In this document: positions 35,569-48,005 of the stretch, one piece after another
Numbering within the stretch: the stretch's first letter is position 1
Layout: every line of letters begins with the position of its first letter
Origin: Entonaema liquescens
Lineage: Eukaryota; Ascomycota; Sordariomycetes; Xylariales; Xylariaceae
Assembly: GCA_902805475.1 (NCBI GenBank)
Contig: CADCSX010000005.1
Coordinates: 2,119,501 to 2,183,500, forward strand
Reading direction: 5' to 3'
DNA: 64,000 bases
The notes under the pieces: generated by a model
Told to the model about the DNA's origin: nothing
The model's database searches: none
What the model saw: the letters and a program-made list of their open reading frames with translations, nothing else
Position numbers and translations under genes: made by a program

Positions 35569-36671
35569 TCATGCCTCCTCGATGCCATAGGCCTTGAGCG
35601 CCGTGCCACCCAAAATCATGCGCTTCTCGTCGTCCTCGAACGAGGCCATCCAGCACAGGCGATCGACGATCTTCTTCCACTTCTTCCAGGCGTCGTCGCC
35701 GACGCCGACGGTGCACACGGGCCAGTCGCTCGCAAACATGATGCGGGAGGCGCCGAAGGCGGCGAGCACGACGCTCAGCCAGGGGCTGATGGCGTCGAAG
35801 ATGTCCTCGGGGGACCGCTGGCGCAGAGCCTCGGGCATCTCGGCGAAGCCGCCGGATAGCTTCATGTACGTCCGGCTGCACTTGCTGAGGGTGAAGATGG
35901 CGGTGCGCCAGGCGATGAAGGACGGGCTGGTCTGCACGTTGTAGACGCTGAGGTCGGGCTTGCAGAGGTGGTCTATGTGGGGATGTTAATTTGCTTGCTT
36001 ATGCGGGGAGGAAAGGAGAGGGGGGAAGGGGGAAAGCACGGACTGATTATAAAAGTGACTCTCTGGTCCTCGGGAACGCCGTCGTGCGCGCGGTCGATCA
36101 TCTCGACGGCTTCCTCGAGCTGGGTCCTGCCGCGGTTATGCTGATCGATGCCCAAGTCGAATACGAAGCCGCGGCGGCCGAGCAGCTTCAGGCTCTCGAT
36201 GAAGTTGTCCTGGAGCATGGTCCCGTGGGGCTTGTCCTGCAACAGGTAGCGGAAGCCCTTGACCTTGGGCCAGCTCTCGCCGGCTTCCTGCTTCGCCAGG
36301 TCGAGATACTTCTCCATGGCCTCGACGCCGCTGGGCAGTGGTGCCCAGGGTATGTAGGCGGTACATAGCGAGGCGTCTTCCGCGGTGTGGCCCTCTCCCG
36401 GCTTGGGTTGGCCGGTGACGATACGTTTCAACCAGGAAACCTCCTGGAGCGGGTACTCCCAACCTTTCTCCCCGGCCTCCAGGTCATTCTTCCGATCCGT
36501 CTCTAGGAAGATGAAGCCTTTCGGTGTAGAGCCCTCAGTGGCAGCTTTGTACTCTTCCAGCGAGTGCTGTTTGTACAACGGGTGTTCAGGGGTACACCAT
36601 GCCAAAGTTGAGAGTTCTGATTCGGGATAGAGGTGGATGTGGGCGTCGATGATGGGAATATCGGTAGCCAT
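35569..36671 (-). CDS. Amidohydrolase-2 family (lactonase-like TIM barrel)
   Basis: The 343-residue protein has exons 36671-36044 and 35972-35569, with a 71-bp intron. The metal-binding HxH opens the protein (IIDAHIHLYPESE). The INHLCKP block spans the splice junction, and the late aspartate lies in IMFASDWPVCTVG. This pattern is that of COG3618-type hydrolases, which include L-rhamnono- and L-fucono-lactonases and related sugar or aromatic-acid enzymes. The substrate cannot be told from sequence. MATDIPIIDAHIH was taken as the start; ten more in-frame codons begin at 36701. The second exon is GC-rich. Confidence 0.83.
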
Positions 36672-37487
36672 ATTGGAAGATTTTCCCTTTGGTATATACA
36701 ACTAGTTATTTTATTTTGGACACACCTTTTTACCCAGACGTCTTTATTCGAGCTAGCTTTTCGAATAGAGGTATGTAGGTATATGGAAACAGTAAGGGTT
36801 AGAATAATAAAGTTTAAAACAGCAATTGGGATGTTAACCCAAAAAAATAAAATAAAAACAAGCTTCATTTGAAGCTTCACAACAACGACTTCCCTCTCTT
36901 CGTCTCCATTCTCCCAAGCTACTCCCTGCTTGACTTTGTTGTACCTTACCCCGCCATGGCCTCCTACTGGATGTCCACTATTTCCCCTGAGACCGTTTGG
37001 TCTAGCTACCTTGTTTTTGTCCCCACATGCCACTTTTAAATATTGTGCATCATTGGCTCTGAAAACCGATACCTCGCATGTTTAGAGGTACATGGACGGT
37101 TACACACTGACCAATTCGATGCTCCATTACGAGTTTAGGTTGAACTGATTTCCGTCAATCGCATCGTATAAATTATCACAGGTGTAATGAATGTACGAAC
37201 GTGATGAATAAAAGAGAAAAAGCGGTAAAACACTATTCTTCACAATGTGTTGAATAACTATGATATTATACTGTGCAACTACCCTTAACTAACCCTTAAG
37301 CGTTAGACAAGTGTTGAAGATTACTCGATTAGGAAAACTGCTGCTTTGGAAAATGAAGCTGCGAAAGTAGCCTTTGCTGAGTAACATAGCAAGGTTGGTA
37401 CAACATCTTCAAGCAAATATCCTTTAAAGAGTCTATACGAATTTAATATGACGGACTAAAAGATCCTGATTTTCCGAAGTTGGAAAC
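36672..37487. other. Intergenic
   Basis: This is the 5' side of the amidohydrolase gene and the 3' side of the GST gene. No conserved segment was found. Pyrimidine-rich sequence around 36884-36914 sits beyond the amidohydrolase start. Confidence 0.45.
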
Positions 37488-38369
37488 CTAAGGATCAACA
37501 CCCACGGATTTCTCGTAAGCAGGCAGTTGTTTAGCATCCTGCTGCCTCTCAACAACCTGGTGACCGGTATCCTTCATCGTTCGTATGCACTCTTCCCTAA
37601 ACTCTAGGACCTTCTTCGTGGCCGGCCGCTTCGTCATGTTCGCGTGCCATCGAAAGTACTCAGGGAACTCCTTCTGCAAATCCGAGGCACCGCCAGGGAA
37701 GGCGGTACCGATAAGAGTGTTCCAAGACACGAACGAGAGGTCCGCGTACGTGCACTTGTCGCCGACGAGCCAGACGGGCTCGTCGGCAGAAAGACCTTGT
37801 TTCTGTCTCTGCTTACGCAGCGAGTCGTTTACCACGCCCATGATGCGCTTGGACTCGTTCGCGTACCGGTCTATTGCCGTCTGTAGATTCTGCTCTATAT
37901 GGATGTGTGTAAACCAATCTATTTCATGAGTTAGCTGTGTATTCCTGTCAAAAATACTTGAAATTCCTAGGTGACGCTAAAAAGGTGAAAGGAGATGAGG
38001 TCTGGAATCACGCACTCTTCTGGCCAAACATAGGGCCTTGGCCGCTCATCTGGAACATAAGCCAACTCTGAAGCCACCACTTCTCCTGAAGCCTATCGTC
38101 TCCATACGTGAGCTTAAGGTCCTCATCGTATGTGGCGATGAGATAGTTGATGATAGCGCCAGACTCCCAGAGCGTCACGTTCTTGTTCGGGTCGATCATA
38201 GCGGGAGTCGTCCATTGGGGTTAAGAGAAGTATACGGTTCGGACTTGATCTCGCTATATGGAATCCAGACGATCTCATACGGCAAACCAAGCTCTTCGGC
38301 CACAATGATGGGCTTCCAAGGGTTAGGTCCTTGGCCGTGAGGTCCGTTATAGATTTTGATAGGTTGCAT
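37488..38369 (-). CDS. Glutathione S-transferase (Ure2-like), frameshifted
   Basis: Exon 1 (38369-38016) encodes a thioredoxin-fold domain: MQPIKIYNGPHGQGPNPWKP, VAEELGLPYEIVWI, SLNPNGRLP, AMIDPNKNVTLWESGAIINYL. The ES of LWESGA is the usual glutathione contact. Exon 2 (37918-37488) encodes the helical domain (RYANESKRIMGV, DKCTYADLSFVSWN). The intron is 97 bp. The frame breaks between GRLP and AMIDP: the three-base run at 38203-38205 needs a fourth base. This segment is strongly conserved in the family, so the fault is probably sequencing error or a recent mutation. Apart from that the gene looks intact. It would conjugate or reduce substrates with glutathione. Confidence 0.8.
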
Positions 38370-39336
38370 GGTGACTTGTGATGTTAAGAACAGTTTGATA
38401 GCTTCATCGTTTCATGTTAGAAGCCGACTTGTCCTCATCTTATACTCCTATGCTCCCCATGAATTCCTAGACGGGAGTTCATCCAACATTGGATCTGTCT
38501 CCTGATTCTCGAACTTAACATCGGTGTCAAAAGTAATAAATCCGCAAAGCCCGTGGACGTGCAGCTGTCTTATAAGTGCCATGATCCTTGCGTTTATTCT
38601 TGGCTCGGGGAACCTCTGGAAGCTACTGATGATGATGGTGGTGGTGGTGATCATCAGAGTCAAGCCCTCTGTCTATGCGGATAAAACGTCTTCAAGAACA
38701 GTATCTTCTACTCTGACTGGGTATATGCATCGTCCCCTAACTACTAAGACTTTGTGAGTGGGTGGTATTTGCGGTAGGTATGTAAATGAAGTGTTCGATG
38801 ATCATATTATTGCCTGCCGGGTCCTTGGGTAACGTTCTTTAGGCTTGAGGGAACTGCTTCGATGTGGGAAATGCTGTCTTAAAGCCGATGGACATTTATA
38901 ATCACAGAGCGATTTTACGGCGAAATTGGCCGGGAGAAGACATGGTGGTCGGTTGGCATACGGAGATAAACGGAGCAAGCAGTCAATTAGTATCGGCTAC
39001 TACCACGGTCTCCTGAGATTGCGTCATATGCCGCGGCGACCAGACAAATGAGACTTCGATGTCTTTCAGACTTGATCGTGTCTCCGCATTGTGAATAGCA
39101 TCTTACGATTGATATCAATTGTATTATAGGCTATTGCCAATGCCCAAGCCTAAAAAAAGGACACAATATGCTTAATACCAAGATAATATCTTCTCACTTG
39201 AGTATACGTACCAAAAGCGCCCCGGCCTCATTTGAGTCTCTATTTCTCCTTCGAACCATACCCTTAATACGACCCAAAGGCATCGTAACGCCACGCTATC
39301 TAACTCCAGACGACGCAATGGAATCCATGTATGCTC
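38370..39336. other. Intergenic
   Basis: No recognisable gene. A trinucleotide-rich GATGATGATGGTGGTGG-like run lies near 38625-38650. Confidence 0.45.
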
Positions 39337-40411
39337 TTACTCAGGGGGCACATACGGATGGACCAGCATCTCGCTGAACCGCTCAAGCTTCTCCTTACCC
39401 CGAACCTCTTCTACTAGAAGTGGCATTCTGACCACGTTGAACTCGTCGTATAGCTCCTCGATTTGATCTAGGTATTTCTTCTGCATTTTCCGCCGAGCAT
39501 TACATTGCTCGCAGTTACTGCCTTGTTTGGGGAATAGTAGTTGGTTCACCACGATACAATGTGTGTCGATGTTATAACTGGCCAGCTCCTGAATCATGCG
39601 TTCTGTCTCATACAGACTGAGGAATTCGGCTATACAAACGCAGACAAATGTTGTCAGGTTCTCGTCCTTAAATTGGGTATTGACCTCGGAAATTGTCTGG
39701 CGAAGACTCTCCAGCTTCTCCATCATCTCGTTGAGATTCTGCCCGTTTGGTAGTGTGCCTTGGTTCCCAAGGAAGCCGTTTAGTAGCGGTCCGTATTGGG
39801 AAGAAAGTTGTGAGATCTTGGCGAGAGCCTTCTCGAGGACGGATGGGAACTGGAGGAAGCGGAGCGTGTGACCTGTAGGTGCGGTATCGAAGATGATGAC
39901 TTCGTACGAGAGGGATTTGACTTGTTTTAGCACCTCTGCAAAGGACATAGCCTCATCTATACCGGGGATCTGGAATAGGGTGTTAGCTTGAGTAACGTAC
40001 AATTTCACATGGTATAGCTGTACTCACTGCAAATGCCAAGTCCTGCATCATGCCCCCCATACCATTAAGCGGATCACTGCTATTTTCCTCGCCCTGTCCA
40101 GCTATTAAATCTTGAATACTTCCATTCGGGTCGATCTCCATGGCGCTTAGATTAGAGAAACCCTCCACCAATCGTGCTTCCTTGCCAAACTTCTGGGAGA
40201 ATGCGTCGGACAAGTTGTGAGCAGGGTCGGTCGAGATGAGCAAAACCGAACGGCGGACCTTGGCTAGTTGTATAGCAAGAGAGCATGAAGTTGTTGTCTT
40301 GCCTACACCTCCCTTTCCACCCACAAATATCCATCGCAACGTCTTCTGGTCGAGAATGGACTGTAAGGTCGGCTCGAGGCCATCGTCAGCGGAAACCACA
40401 GCAGTGGACAT
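39337..40411 (-). CDS. get3: Get3/ArsA-type ATPase for tail-anchored protein insertion
   Basis: The 338-residue ATPase is encoded by exons 40411-40028 and 39969-39337; the intron is 58 bp, with a GTGAGT donor and a CTAAC branch site. The deviant P-loop GGKGGVGKTT lies at 31-40, the switch I region is STDPAHNLSDAF at 60-71, and FDTAPTGHTLRFLQFP follows. The zinc-binding CxxC (NCEQC) is at 281-284, the mark of eukaryotic Get3 dimers. The client-binding Met-rich region (MGGMMQDLAFA) is present. It takes tail-anchored proteins from Get4/Get5 to Get1/Get2 at the ER. The ATG at 40411 has a CACC context; another lies three codons upstream. Confidence 0.95.
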
Positions 40412-41059
40412 GGTGACCAAGCTCGTGAAAGCTAGAGGGACTAAGCGTGTGTAACGAAGAGGATTCGAAGGGAGTTTGAGAAAATGACGAGGAGCTAAGC
40501 GCCTGGCTGTGCGAGTATAAGTTACCTAAAAGAGCGTAACTAATTGTCGTGGCATAAAATTAAGAGGTAGGTTCTGGAAGATCAAATGGAATCGCGTCGA
40601 GCTTCTAAGCAAATTAAAATTGCCCCGCGGTTTGGTCTCCAATTTGTCCCCAATGATGAACGGAGAGGTACGTACCTGGTAGGTATATTTTGGTGGGGGA
40701 TGAAGTATGTACTTAAGTACCTAAGTATCTCTAGATGTACATCAAGCGGTCATGGTCCACATATTTACAAGCCACAGAGAAAAAGGGGGGCAGCTTCAGG
40801 TGTCTTCACCTAGGTAACATTTGCCAACCTTATAACCGTAACTTTACAAACACTTTTAACTACAAACATTCTTACGACTGACATCATTCACAGGCATTAA
40901 ATCTAGATATAGGACAGTCTCGAAATATCCAAAAAGAATTGGACTTTATATTATTATAATTTAAGGCAGTATTCCTAAGTATTAAACCTGCCTTCTCGAC
41001 ACCAAGCCATATGTGTCTTATTAGTAAAGACACTACCACATATCTATGATACCAGCATC
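40412..41059. other. Intergenic
   Basis: It contains the get3 promoter side, with a dense cluster of GTACGTACC/GTAGGTA/AAGTACCTAAG motifs at 40668-40732. No gene was seen. Confidence 0.45.
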
Positions 41060-41382
41060 TTATTTATCCCCAGTGTTGTGGAGAGCGTTAGGCACAGCTC
41101 GTTCGATGCTTTCGGGCACCTTCTCTTGAACCTTCTTCGGGAGAATTGATTCCTCCCCTCCGCCCTTTGCGTGAGTCTTGCTGGTGGATTCGCCTGGGTT
41201 CTTGCCAGTGGGATGAATCTTCAAAGCACGGTTAGCACAACTATAGACGATAAAGCACATGGAAGCCCGGTAGGACTCACGCTGTCAGGCAATGACTCTT
41301 CTAAATCTTTAGGCGCCTTCTCTTGGATCTTTCCAGGCACCTTGGATTCGCCAGTAGCGTGAGACTTGTCTGCGCTCGACAT
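41060..41382 (-). CDS. Small hydrophilic protein with an internal repeat
   Basis: The predicted 86-residue protein has two exons, 41382-41281 and 41218-41060; the 62-bp intron has a GTGAGT donor and a GCTAAC branch site. Each exon holds one copy of a similar unit: KVPGKIQEKAPKDLEESLPDS in exon 1 and the LPKKVQEKVPESIERAVPNA-like copy in exon 2, each followed by a T-G turn (HPTG, HNTG). The protein is charged and has no membrane or signal segment. Similar short repeat proteins occur in other filamentous fungi as uncharacterised, possibly stress-related, proteins. I cannot name a function. Exon 1 ends exactly at a codon boundary. Confidence 0.65.
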
Positions 41383-43575
41383 TTTTGCGGGAAAGCTTGA
41401 AAAATATCTGGTTTTGTATGAAGATTGTCTTAAAACGGTGTATGTACGTGCTCGAAAGGATTGCAGGAACATTGTATATTGAAAACTTGAGATGAGTATC
41501 TAGGGAGTGATGTTTGTCGTACTTATAACCCGTTTCTGAGCAGATGCAAAGAAGAGAGTTCGCTTTCATGATGATTCACCAGTATTAATACTCGAAAATG
41601 CATGATGACTATATCATTACATGCTGATACTATGACGAGCTTCTATGACGGGTCAGAGTCATGGACATGATACTACGAATATCCCAGGAGAATATACACC
41701 TAGATCTTATTGGACGGGCTGAACTTAAATTCGCCTCAGCCGTAATTCTGCCCATATGAGCTCAACATAGTGGGAACATTAGGTCGTGAGTTCATAACCT
41801 AGATACGGCCCTGGATTCATGTGAAACCCCAGCCTTCATCAAAAGCAAAGCCGCTCAATCCCGAGACTAGAGCCCCTTACGTGCTAGTTACCTTGCGCGC
41901 GTCATATATTTGAAAGATCCTCTTAAACCATTACAACATTACACAGACTGCCTAGATAAACCTATAGGAGTATGAAGTAGGTGTAATCTTTTGTCTCGGT
42001 ACACAAGCAGTTGCCCGAAAGCGTGGCAGCGCCGGAGTCCGGCATACCGGGTAGTTACAATGGCTAATCCAAGGTCAAGCCCTCTTCAGATCAAATAAAC
42101 TTATAGGATGAAAGCCTCCGCGATTAGCGTTTTACTTATGTTTTAGGTATTAACTATCCCGGTTCTAACCTATTTTAAGACATTGATACTCTCTAGTCCT
42201 ACAGCATAAGGCTGCTAAATCGTATACCTAGTTGTCGACACATCTAATTACAAGCTGCTTCTAGTGACTTGAATTGCCAGTAATCGGGTAGTTATTAGTT
42301 GTATTATGATATCCGACGACTTGAGCCGGCTCTTGTTAGCATGTCTATTGACTTAGGTTCATACAGCATGTCCTATAACTACCTAGCTGTGGGATATCTC
42401 ACTCGGAGGGTTATTTTTACCCACTGTGCTTTTAAGTTGCAACTTTATGTGATCTCAAGTCTCAATAGGACTGGCATATAAATTAGAAGAGGCCCCCTTA
42501 TGGTTGCTAGTAATTCTACCTGTTACGAAGGAATGTTCTCGAAGATAGATTGACTAGGTAATCTACCCGGGGCTCCGAGTTCAGAGTGTACCTAGAGATC
42601 CTTCCGGAGGTGGAGTGGGGAGATGTACCCAAAACGCACGAAGATGTTACCAGTTGCATCTTTTTCGAGTGTAATAACTCTTCCAAGAAGAGGAAAATTG
42701 CGCGCCGGAGTTTCGCACGAGTCTCGTCGTGGGATCGTTAGAGGTGGAAGACTGATGCGCCAAGGGGGATTTTATATACCATAGGTTAGTTAACCACTTC
42801 CACGCCATCAACATGTTAAAACATATAATTCTAAGGTGTTACCTACATAAGTATTAAGAGAGCCTTACCCCCAGTGCGGAATATTCTAATGCTCGTTAGT
42901 TTAGTCTTTTTTGGTGAGTTTGCATATGCAGCATATTCTGACATGCGTCAACATAAAATAATTGTCTTAAATGGGTCCGAAATAGTGAGGCAATTCTATT
43001 ATTAGCCAAGCCGAAGCGACCCTCCGTCAAATCATAGCGATTTAATATGACAAGAGTGTTACACAGCATTTTACTGACTTCGAATAACACCTATTTCATC
43101 AGCCATTAATGTGTATATCCGTGGCGTAACGTGGAATGCGACTACGGGGTGGCAGAGACGAGAAGGAGATCCAGGTAAAGGCTCAATATGGCTACAGCCT
43201 ACATGAAAGAAGAAGCCCGCCCCCAAGGTGTCATATATGTCTCGTACGCAATATGGCAAACTGAGCGTTTACGACTAAATCTATAAAGCCGAGCTATCCC
43301 TATTGAATCTAAAACTGCGACGTATATTGTTCTTTGGGATTTTATCACCTAGCATCCAACACGCCCCTTTACATTGGTCCATGACAGAGGTTGAAGTATC
43401 GCATGGTAATAAAACAACCATAGAACCGGAAAAGCCGAGAAATAAGCTCTTGGTAATCTCCAACTCGATCAGGGTTTAATGGTCCGTCGATTTATATCAA
43501 GGTGGGACGAATATCAACTGGTATCGATAGGCCTATCGGCCGTACAGGGTGAATATTACAATTTCAACATAAGAA
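41383..43575. other. Intergenic, 2.2 kb
   Basis: Short frames only, several on the minus strand around 43071-43463. They do not join into a family that I know. The region could hold a decayed gene, but I see no supporting motif. Confidence 0.4.
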
Positions 43576-45122
43576 ATGGGATGGATACACAATGCTCCAG
43601 ATGATACTGCTACTGATGGGCCTATGATAGTGGCCGTCTCAGGTGTCCTGACAGGATTGTCCCTTTGTTTCGTATTGCTCCGAGCTTATGTTAGAGGCCG
43701 GCTTCTTCATTCTTTAGGTATAGGTATGTCGTCTGTTAGGGGGCTGGATATAGCTGGGGTGCTGACTTGCATGCATGCAGATGACTGGATTATCTTTGTG
43801 ACTTGGGTATGGTGCTTCTTGAATATAGGTATATCTTCACGCTCCTAGCTAAACCCCTATCTAGCTTCTATCGTGTGGGTTTACCGTGGTCTCAGCAATT
43901 CGTACGTGTCACCTCTTTATCATGCTGATTTTTCACTAACAAAATACGATAGAAACGACATGGGGCTTAGGGATGGAAAATGTTGAGGATATACCTGAAC
44001 AAAATGTCCGTCCGTTTCAAATTGTAAGGTGACTTACCCATGACATATTAGTTGTATCTAACAGCATACAGCTAGAACTTGCAGGCTCTCCTTTGTAAGC
44101 TTATATCCGAGTAGTACACTCAAGTTTTCGAAGTCTAATCGACATATTAGTTACATTATCGGCGTTGTCGGCTTTAAGTCGAGCCTACTAGTGTCGTACT
44201 ATCGATTTGTCCCTCAAGGAATATACAGGCATTGCGTTACCTTTGTGTTAGTCTCTTGCATATTATTCAATATAGCCTGCCTGATAGTCCAGCTCGACCC
44301 ATGCCAGCCAGTATGTCAAAGGACGCCTGTACAACTTATGTCAAAGCTAATTCAAACAGATTGAGAAGAAATGGGACCATTCTATCCTAGGGACATGCAT
44401 CAACTTAGTCCCTTTCTACGAAACCTCTTCGGGAATAGGCATTGTTTTTGATTTCGCTGTGTAAGTAGCCCAACTTTGATCCGGATCACGTTGAGCAGGC
44501 GCCTGACCAGTTAATAAGCATGTTTCTTCCATTCCCAGTACTCATTAGAACAAAAATTCAAAAACGCAAGAAACTCGTACTGCTCGGCCTTTTCGCTCTT
44601 GGCTTCTTCATTACGGCAATCCAAATCATTAGAATTCAATATCTGAAGGATCTTGGGAACCCCCTTAACTCTGGACCTGTTGTATTGTGGTCATCAGTTG
44701 AGGCGAACTTGGGGGTGATAGTTGCGTGCGTGCCTGTCCTCTCGCCTCTATTCAAGAAAATACACAACAATTCCGATAAGAGCACATATATATCGTCATG
44801 GGGAAATATGACGACACTGAGTACTTCATTGCGGTCTCGTAGGGCTTTTGGGCATCCCGTCTCTGAAAATGATCTATTCGACATAGAAGGAAGCAATAAT
44901 CACCTGACAACTACAGATAGCCAAATGCACACGGTAGCAAACGGTCGTATAATTAAGGAGACAGATATTATCGTCCTTAATCAACTAGCACCTGCTCATC
45001 TGGCAGATCCGGACAATATAGAGCTAAACGGATCTTTAAGGGGTAATTATGAATGTTGGGTGGGAAGTCCTAGAATGACATTCTACAACAGTGATTCGAG
45101 CCAAAGCGTCGATTGCATTTAG
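43576..45122 (+). CDS. Second rhodopsin-like (Pth11-type) membrane protein
   Basis: The reconstructed 392-residue member of the Fung_rhodopsin family has exons 43576-43723, 43781-43828, 43865-43888, 43953-44023, 44072-44094, 44151-44310, 44360-44460 and 44519-45122. All phases agree. Landmarks are VAVSGVLTGLSLCFVLLRAYVR, LGIDDWIIFVTWVW, TTWGLGMENVEDIPEQ, YIIGVVGFKSSLLVSYYRF, KKWDHSILGTCIN, LVLLGLFALGFFITAIQIIR and VEANLGVIVACVPVL. The 200-residue last exon ends in a Ser/Asn-rich cytoplasmic tail. Exons 3 (24 nt) and 5 (23 nt) are very short; exon 3 has a weak GTCTCA donor and is the least sure part. It is not a close paralogue of the gene at 17.7-19.1 kb. Confidence 0.78.
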
Positions 45123-48005
45123 AGCGAAATATATTTTACATTCCCTAAGTAGTTACATTAAATCTAATTCTGTTTAGAGCTCGGAATGTAACCATTTTAC
45201 CATCGAGATCTTTCACAGTTAATAAATTTAGTGTATATCGGAGAGAGTCCCTGACGAGTTTCATACATGTAGGATATGCTAGGAGTAGCGAGGAGGCTGC
45301 TGTACGTTAAATCTAGCTAACTAACATATAATTTAGGATGGTCCTAGTATTTAAGATAAACAGTAGCTTAAATCAAAGTTTCGGGCACCTCCTATGTCTT
45401 TGAAATTGGAGCAGATATCATGGATGTCGATAGAGAAGAAATAAAATTTCAAGTAAGCAGGAAAACGACGATGGACTGACTTTCTATCATTCTGTGCTCA
45501 AAGTAGGTCGCTCTTTCGGCAAGACATTTCGAGAAAGAACGTCCAGCTCAATGCATGGCGTAGAACAAAGTGACGCAATCGTGGCCTTGGAAGGATTAGG
45601 CGATAAGCTGTGAAAGCTCTGGTCCGTTGGAAATAATCAATACCTATACTCTCGTAGGGGACATCTACGTGGATAGGTACATGCAAGGCGAGCTTTACGA
45701 GTGCATCGATCCAAATAAAGCGGATTACGAGATCAGTATAGTATAGATCTACTTTAGAATTGGCTAAATCAACGACCTGGCTGTAATAATTCGCAACTAC
45801 CGGCTCTTGCTCATCGCCCTGAAAGTTAGCTATAAGGCCTTGTATTTGACTTGCGGAAAGTTGAAGCACTGCTACGGATGATCTCAACGCTCAAGTACCG
45901 TAGTATAGGTAGGTATGTTCGTTACCGACGTGAAAAAAAAACTTCCTCTGTAAATTCGCCGCCCCTGGTCACTTAACTACCTATAGAGTTAATTAGTAAC
46001 ACTGGTGTTTCTGACATAGCAATACCCTCTGCTACCTGTTCCATTAGTCGACGTTCGGCCTCGTCCTGGTATGCAATCTTAAGCCGGTGCGTTTTCTTTA
46101 AGTTTATCATTACCATGCGGCATCATTAGTCATTGAGCTCGTCTTTCGAATAGACCCTATTTTTATGGTAGTACGAACCGTCAATTATGTTATCGTACTC
46201 CTTTCTCTATTTTGAACGTGGCATATGTAGAACTAAAGATCTTGCGTCCACCCCTCAAACATCCATTAAAAGGGGTATCGACACTATCCAGTCTCTTACT
46301 CCAGGATTTGATTAAGAGTCGGACTGGATTATCTCCGGCTGCCACCGAGAATTGTAGTGTCATGAATGGAAGGCGTTGGAACTTTAAGGGATGTGAATAA
46401 AGAAGTGCTCTTGTGGTAAAAATAGATAGGCAATGATGACATTGGAACTAACATAATAGGACACAAACCGAACATAAACTGAACCAATTCACTGTTGCTC
46501 ATTTTAATAACCAACATGCTGGGCATGGTAGTTATTAAATAGAACTAAAGTATCATTTAAGGAACAGGATTGTAGAGGGTCCTTTTATTGATGTACCTAT
46601 CACCAACGGCATCTTGCAACAACCTAAGGGGTTCGAGGTCCCCAGCTCGAAAGACAAGCTAATGGGGAAACATGATTCTAGAAAACGTTCAAATCAAACA
46701 GAGCACTCTGGAGTCTTTTCATAGGGGCTCGATACACATCCTCCTAATGAAGATAAAAAAGAACTAAGAGGTCTTAGAAGTTACCTCTTGTCTATGAAGG
46801 ACTTAGGCTGACGAGCAGGTATATAACTCTAGCCTAGGGAATACGATGGTCTAGTTCTGATTCGACGGCTGCTCCTAAAAATATAAATATATTTATACCT
46901 CCTAACCTTCAAAAGAATATCCGAGTTCAAGATTCCCCCTACATGATCGACGTCCACCTCAAGTACACGCACCTACCTACTTGCATATGAATACCAGGCA
47001 GGCAATAGCAGTACCTGCATCACCCTAGGTAGGTACACACCTTAGGGCTACTGCAGGTACCTGGGCTATTAGGGCAACGCAGCTTCTCTAGGCTTTGAAG
47101 TTGGTCACCTATGCGACTCCCTCACAACGCGTTCTCATTTCTACCCACCTGCTTAGAAGGTCCTTCCTCTGCAAACTCTTCAAAAATTCTTTCTAATTTA
47201 CCTATCCACCCACTTCGGTACTTAAAGTTCTTCCCGTCTCCCGATTTGCCTTGCCTTCTCAACATCAACACCTTCAACTTTCTCACCACGGGAGGCCGTT
47301 AGTTTCTCACAGGACATCGTGGAACAACATAATAAGAGCTCGGGATTATCCTAAACTTACCTAGGTACCTACGTCATTTGCCTCGTTCCAGTTCTTCTAT
47401 TGCGCTTGCATAGTCACGTAAGGTAAGTCATAGTTCCTTTCTTTAGGTGGTGTGGCTGCCTTGTTTCCCCCCGGATTGAAATGTTTGTGCGCATTGCATT
47501 TTGCTACTGCCTTCTACTTCCCCACCACCCATGATCAATCCTCTCATACTTTTACACCTTTCTACTCCTCATCTGAGTCGCTAGCCTTCCCTCTACCTTG
47601 CCTCTGTCCATTAGAAAGCGCCTACGCTTGCCTACTACCTATTCACCGTGCAATACACTGGTAGAAGCTACTGAAGTTGAAGAAATCCTTTCCCTCCAAT
47701 CTGCACTACTGCCATAACGTCTACTTATCTATTTCATAGTGGCGCCGTTAAGTTACGTCGATTAGATATCACTTGTTGATATTTATTTTGAGGCAGAGGT
47801 GAGTATCTATGGGGTACATTCATGCTTCCCCCCTTTTTTTAATCAACCTGCTTACTTCATACGCACATACTGCATATCTACACCTGCTGGAACAAACACT
47901 TTATCTACCCGTTATCTTACCTCTATAAAACGGACCGCGTCTGCATTCTTTAGTGACATGAAGCCATGCTAACAAAATATCTAGGAACGTCCTCGAGAAG
48001 TCAAA
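45123..48005. other. Intergenic, 2.9 kb, with the zinc-knuckle gene leader
   Basis: A 129-codon frame without an ATG lies at 45498-45887 on the minus strand. It has no recognised relatives. TAGGTAGGTAC-type motifs cluster at 46970-47060 and 47360-47372, and 47100-47640 is pyrimidine-rich. A likely 5' UTR intron of the next gene runs 47799-47984 (GTGAGT donor, TGCTAAC branch, CTAG acceptor). Confidence 0.4.

Noticed and set aside
45498..45887. 129-codon frame on the minus strand
   Set aside because: It has no ATG start and no recognised family; kept only as a note in the intergenic entry.
46629..46652. GGGGTTCGAGGTCCCC, a B-box-like string
   Set aside because: The loop is one base too long and no A box or cloverleaf is present.
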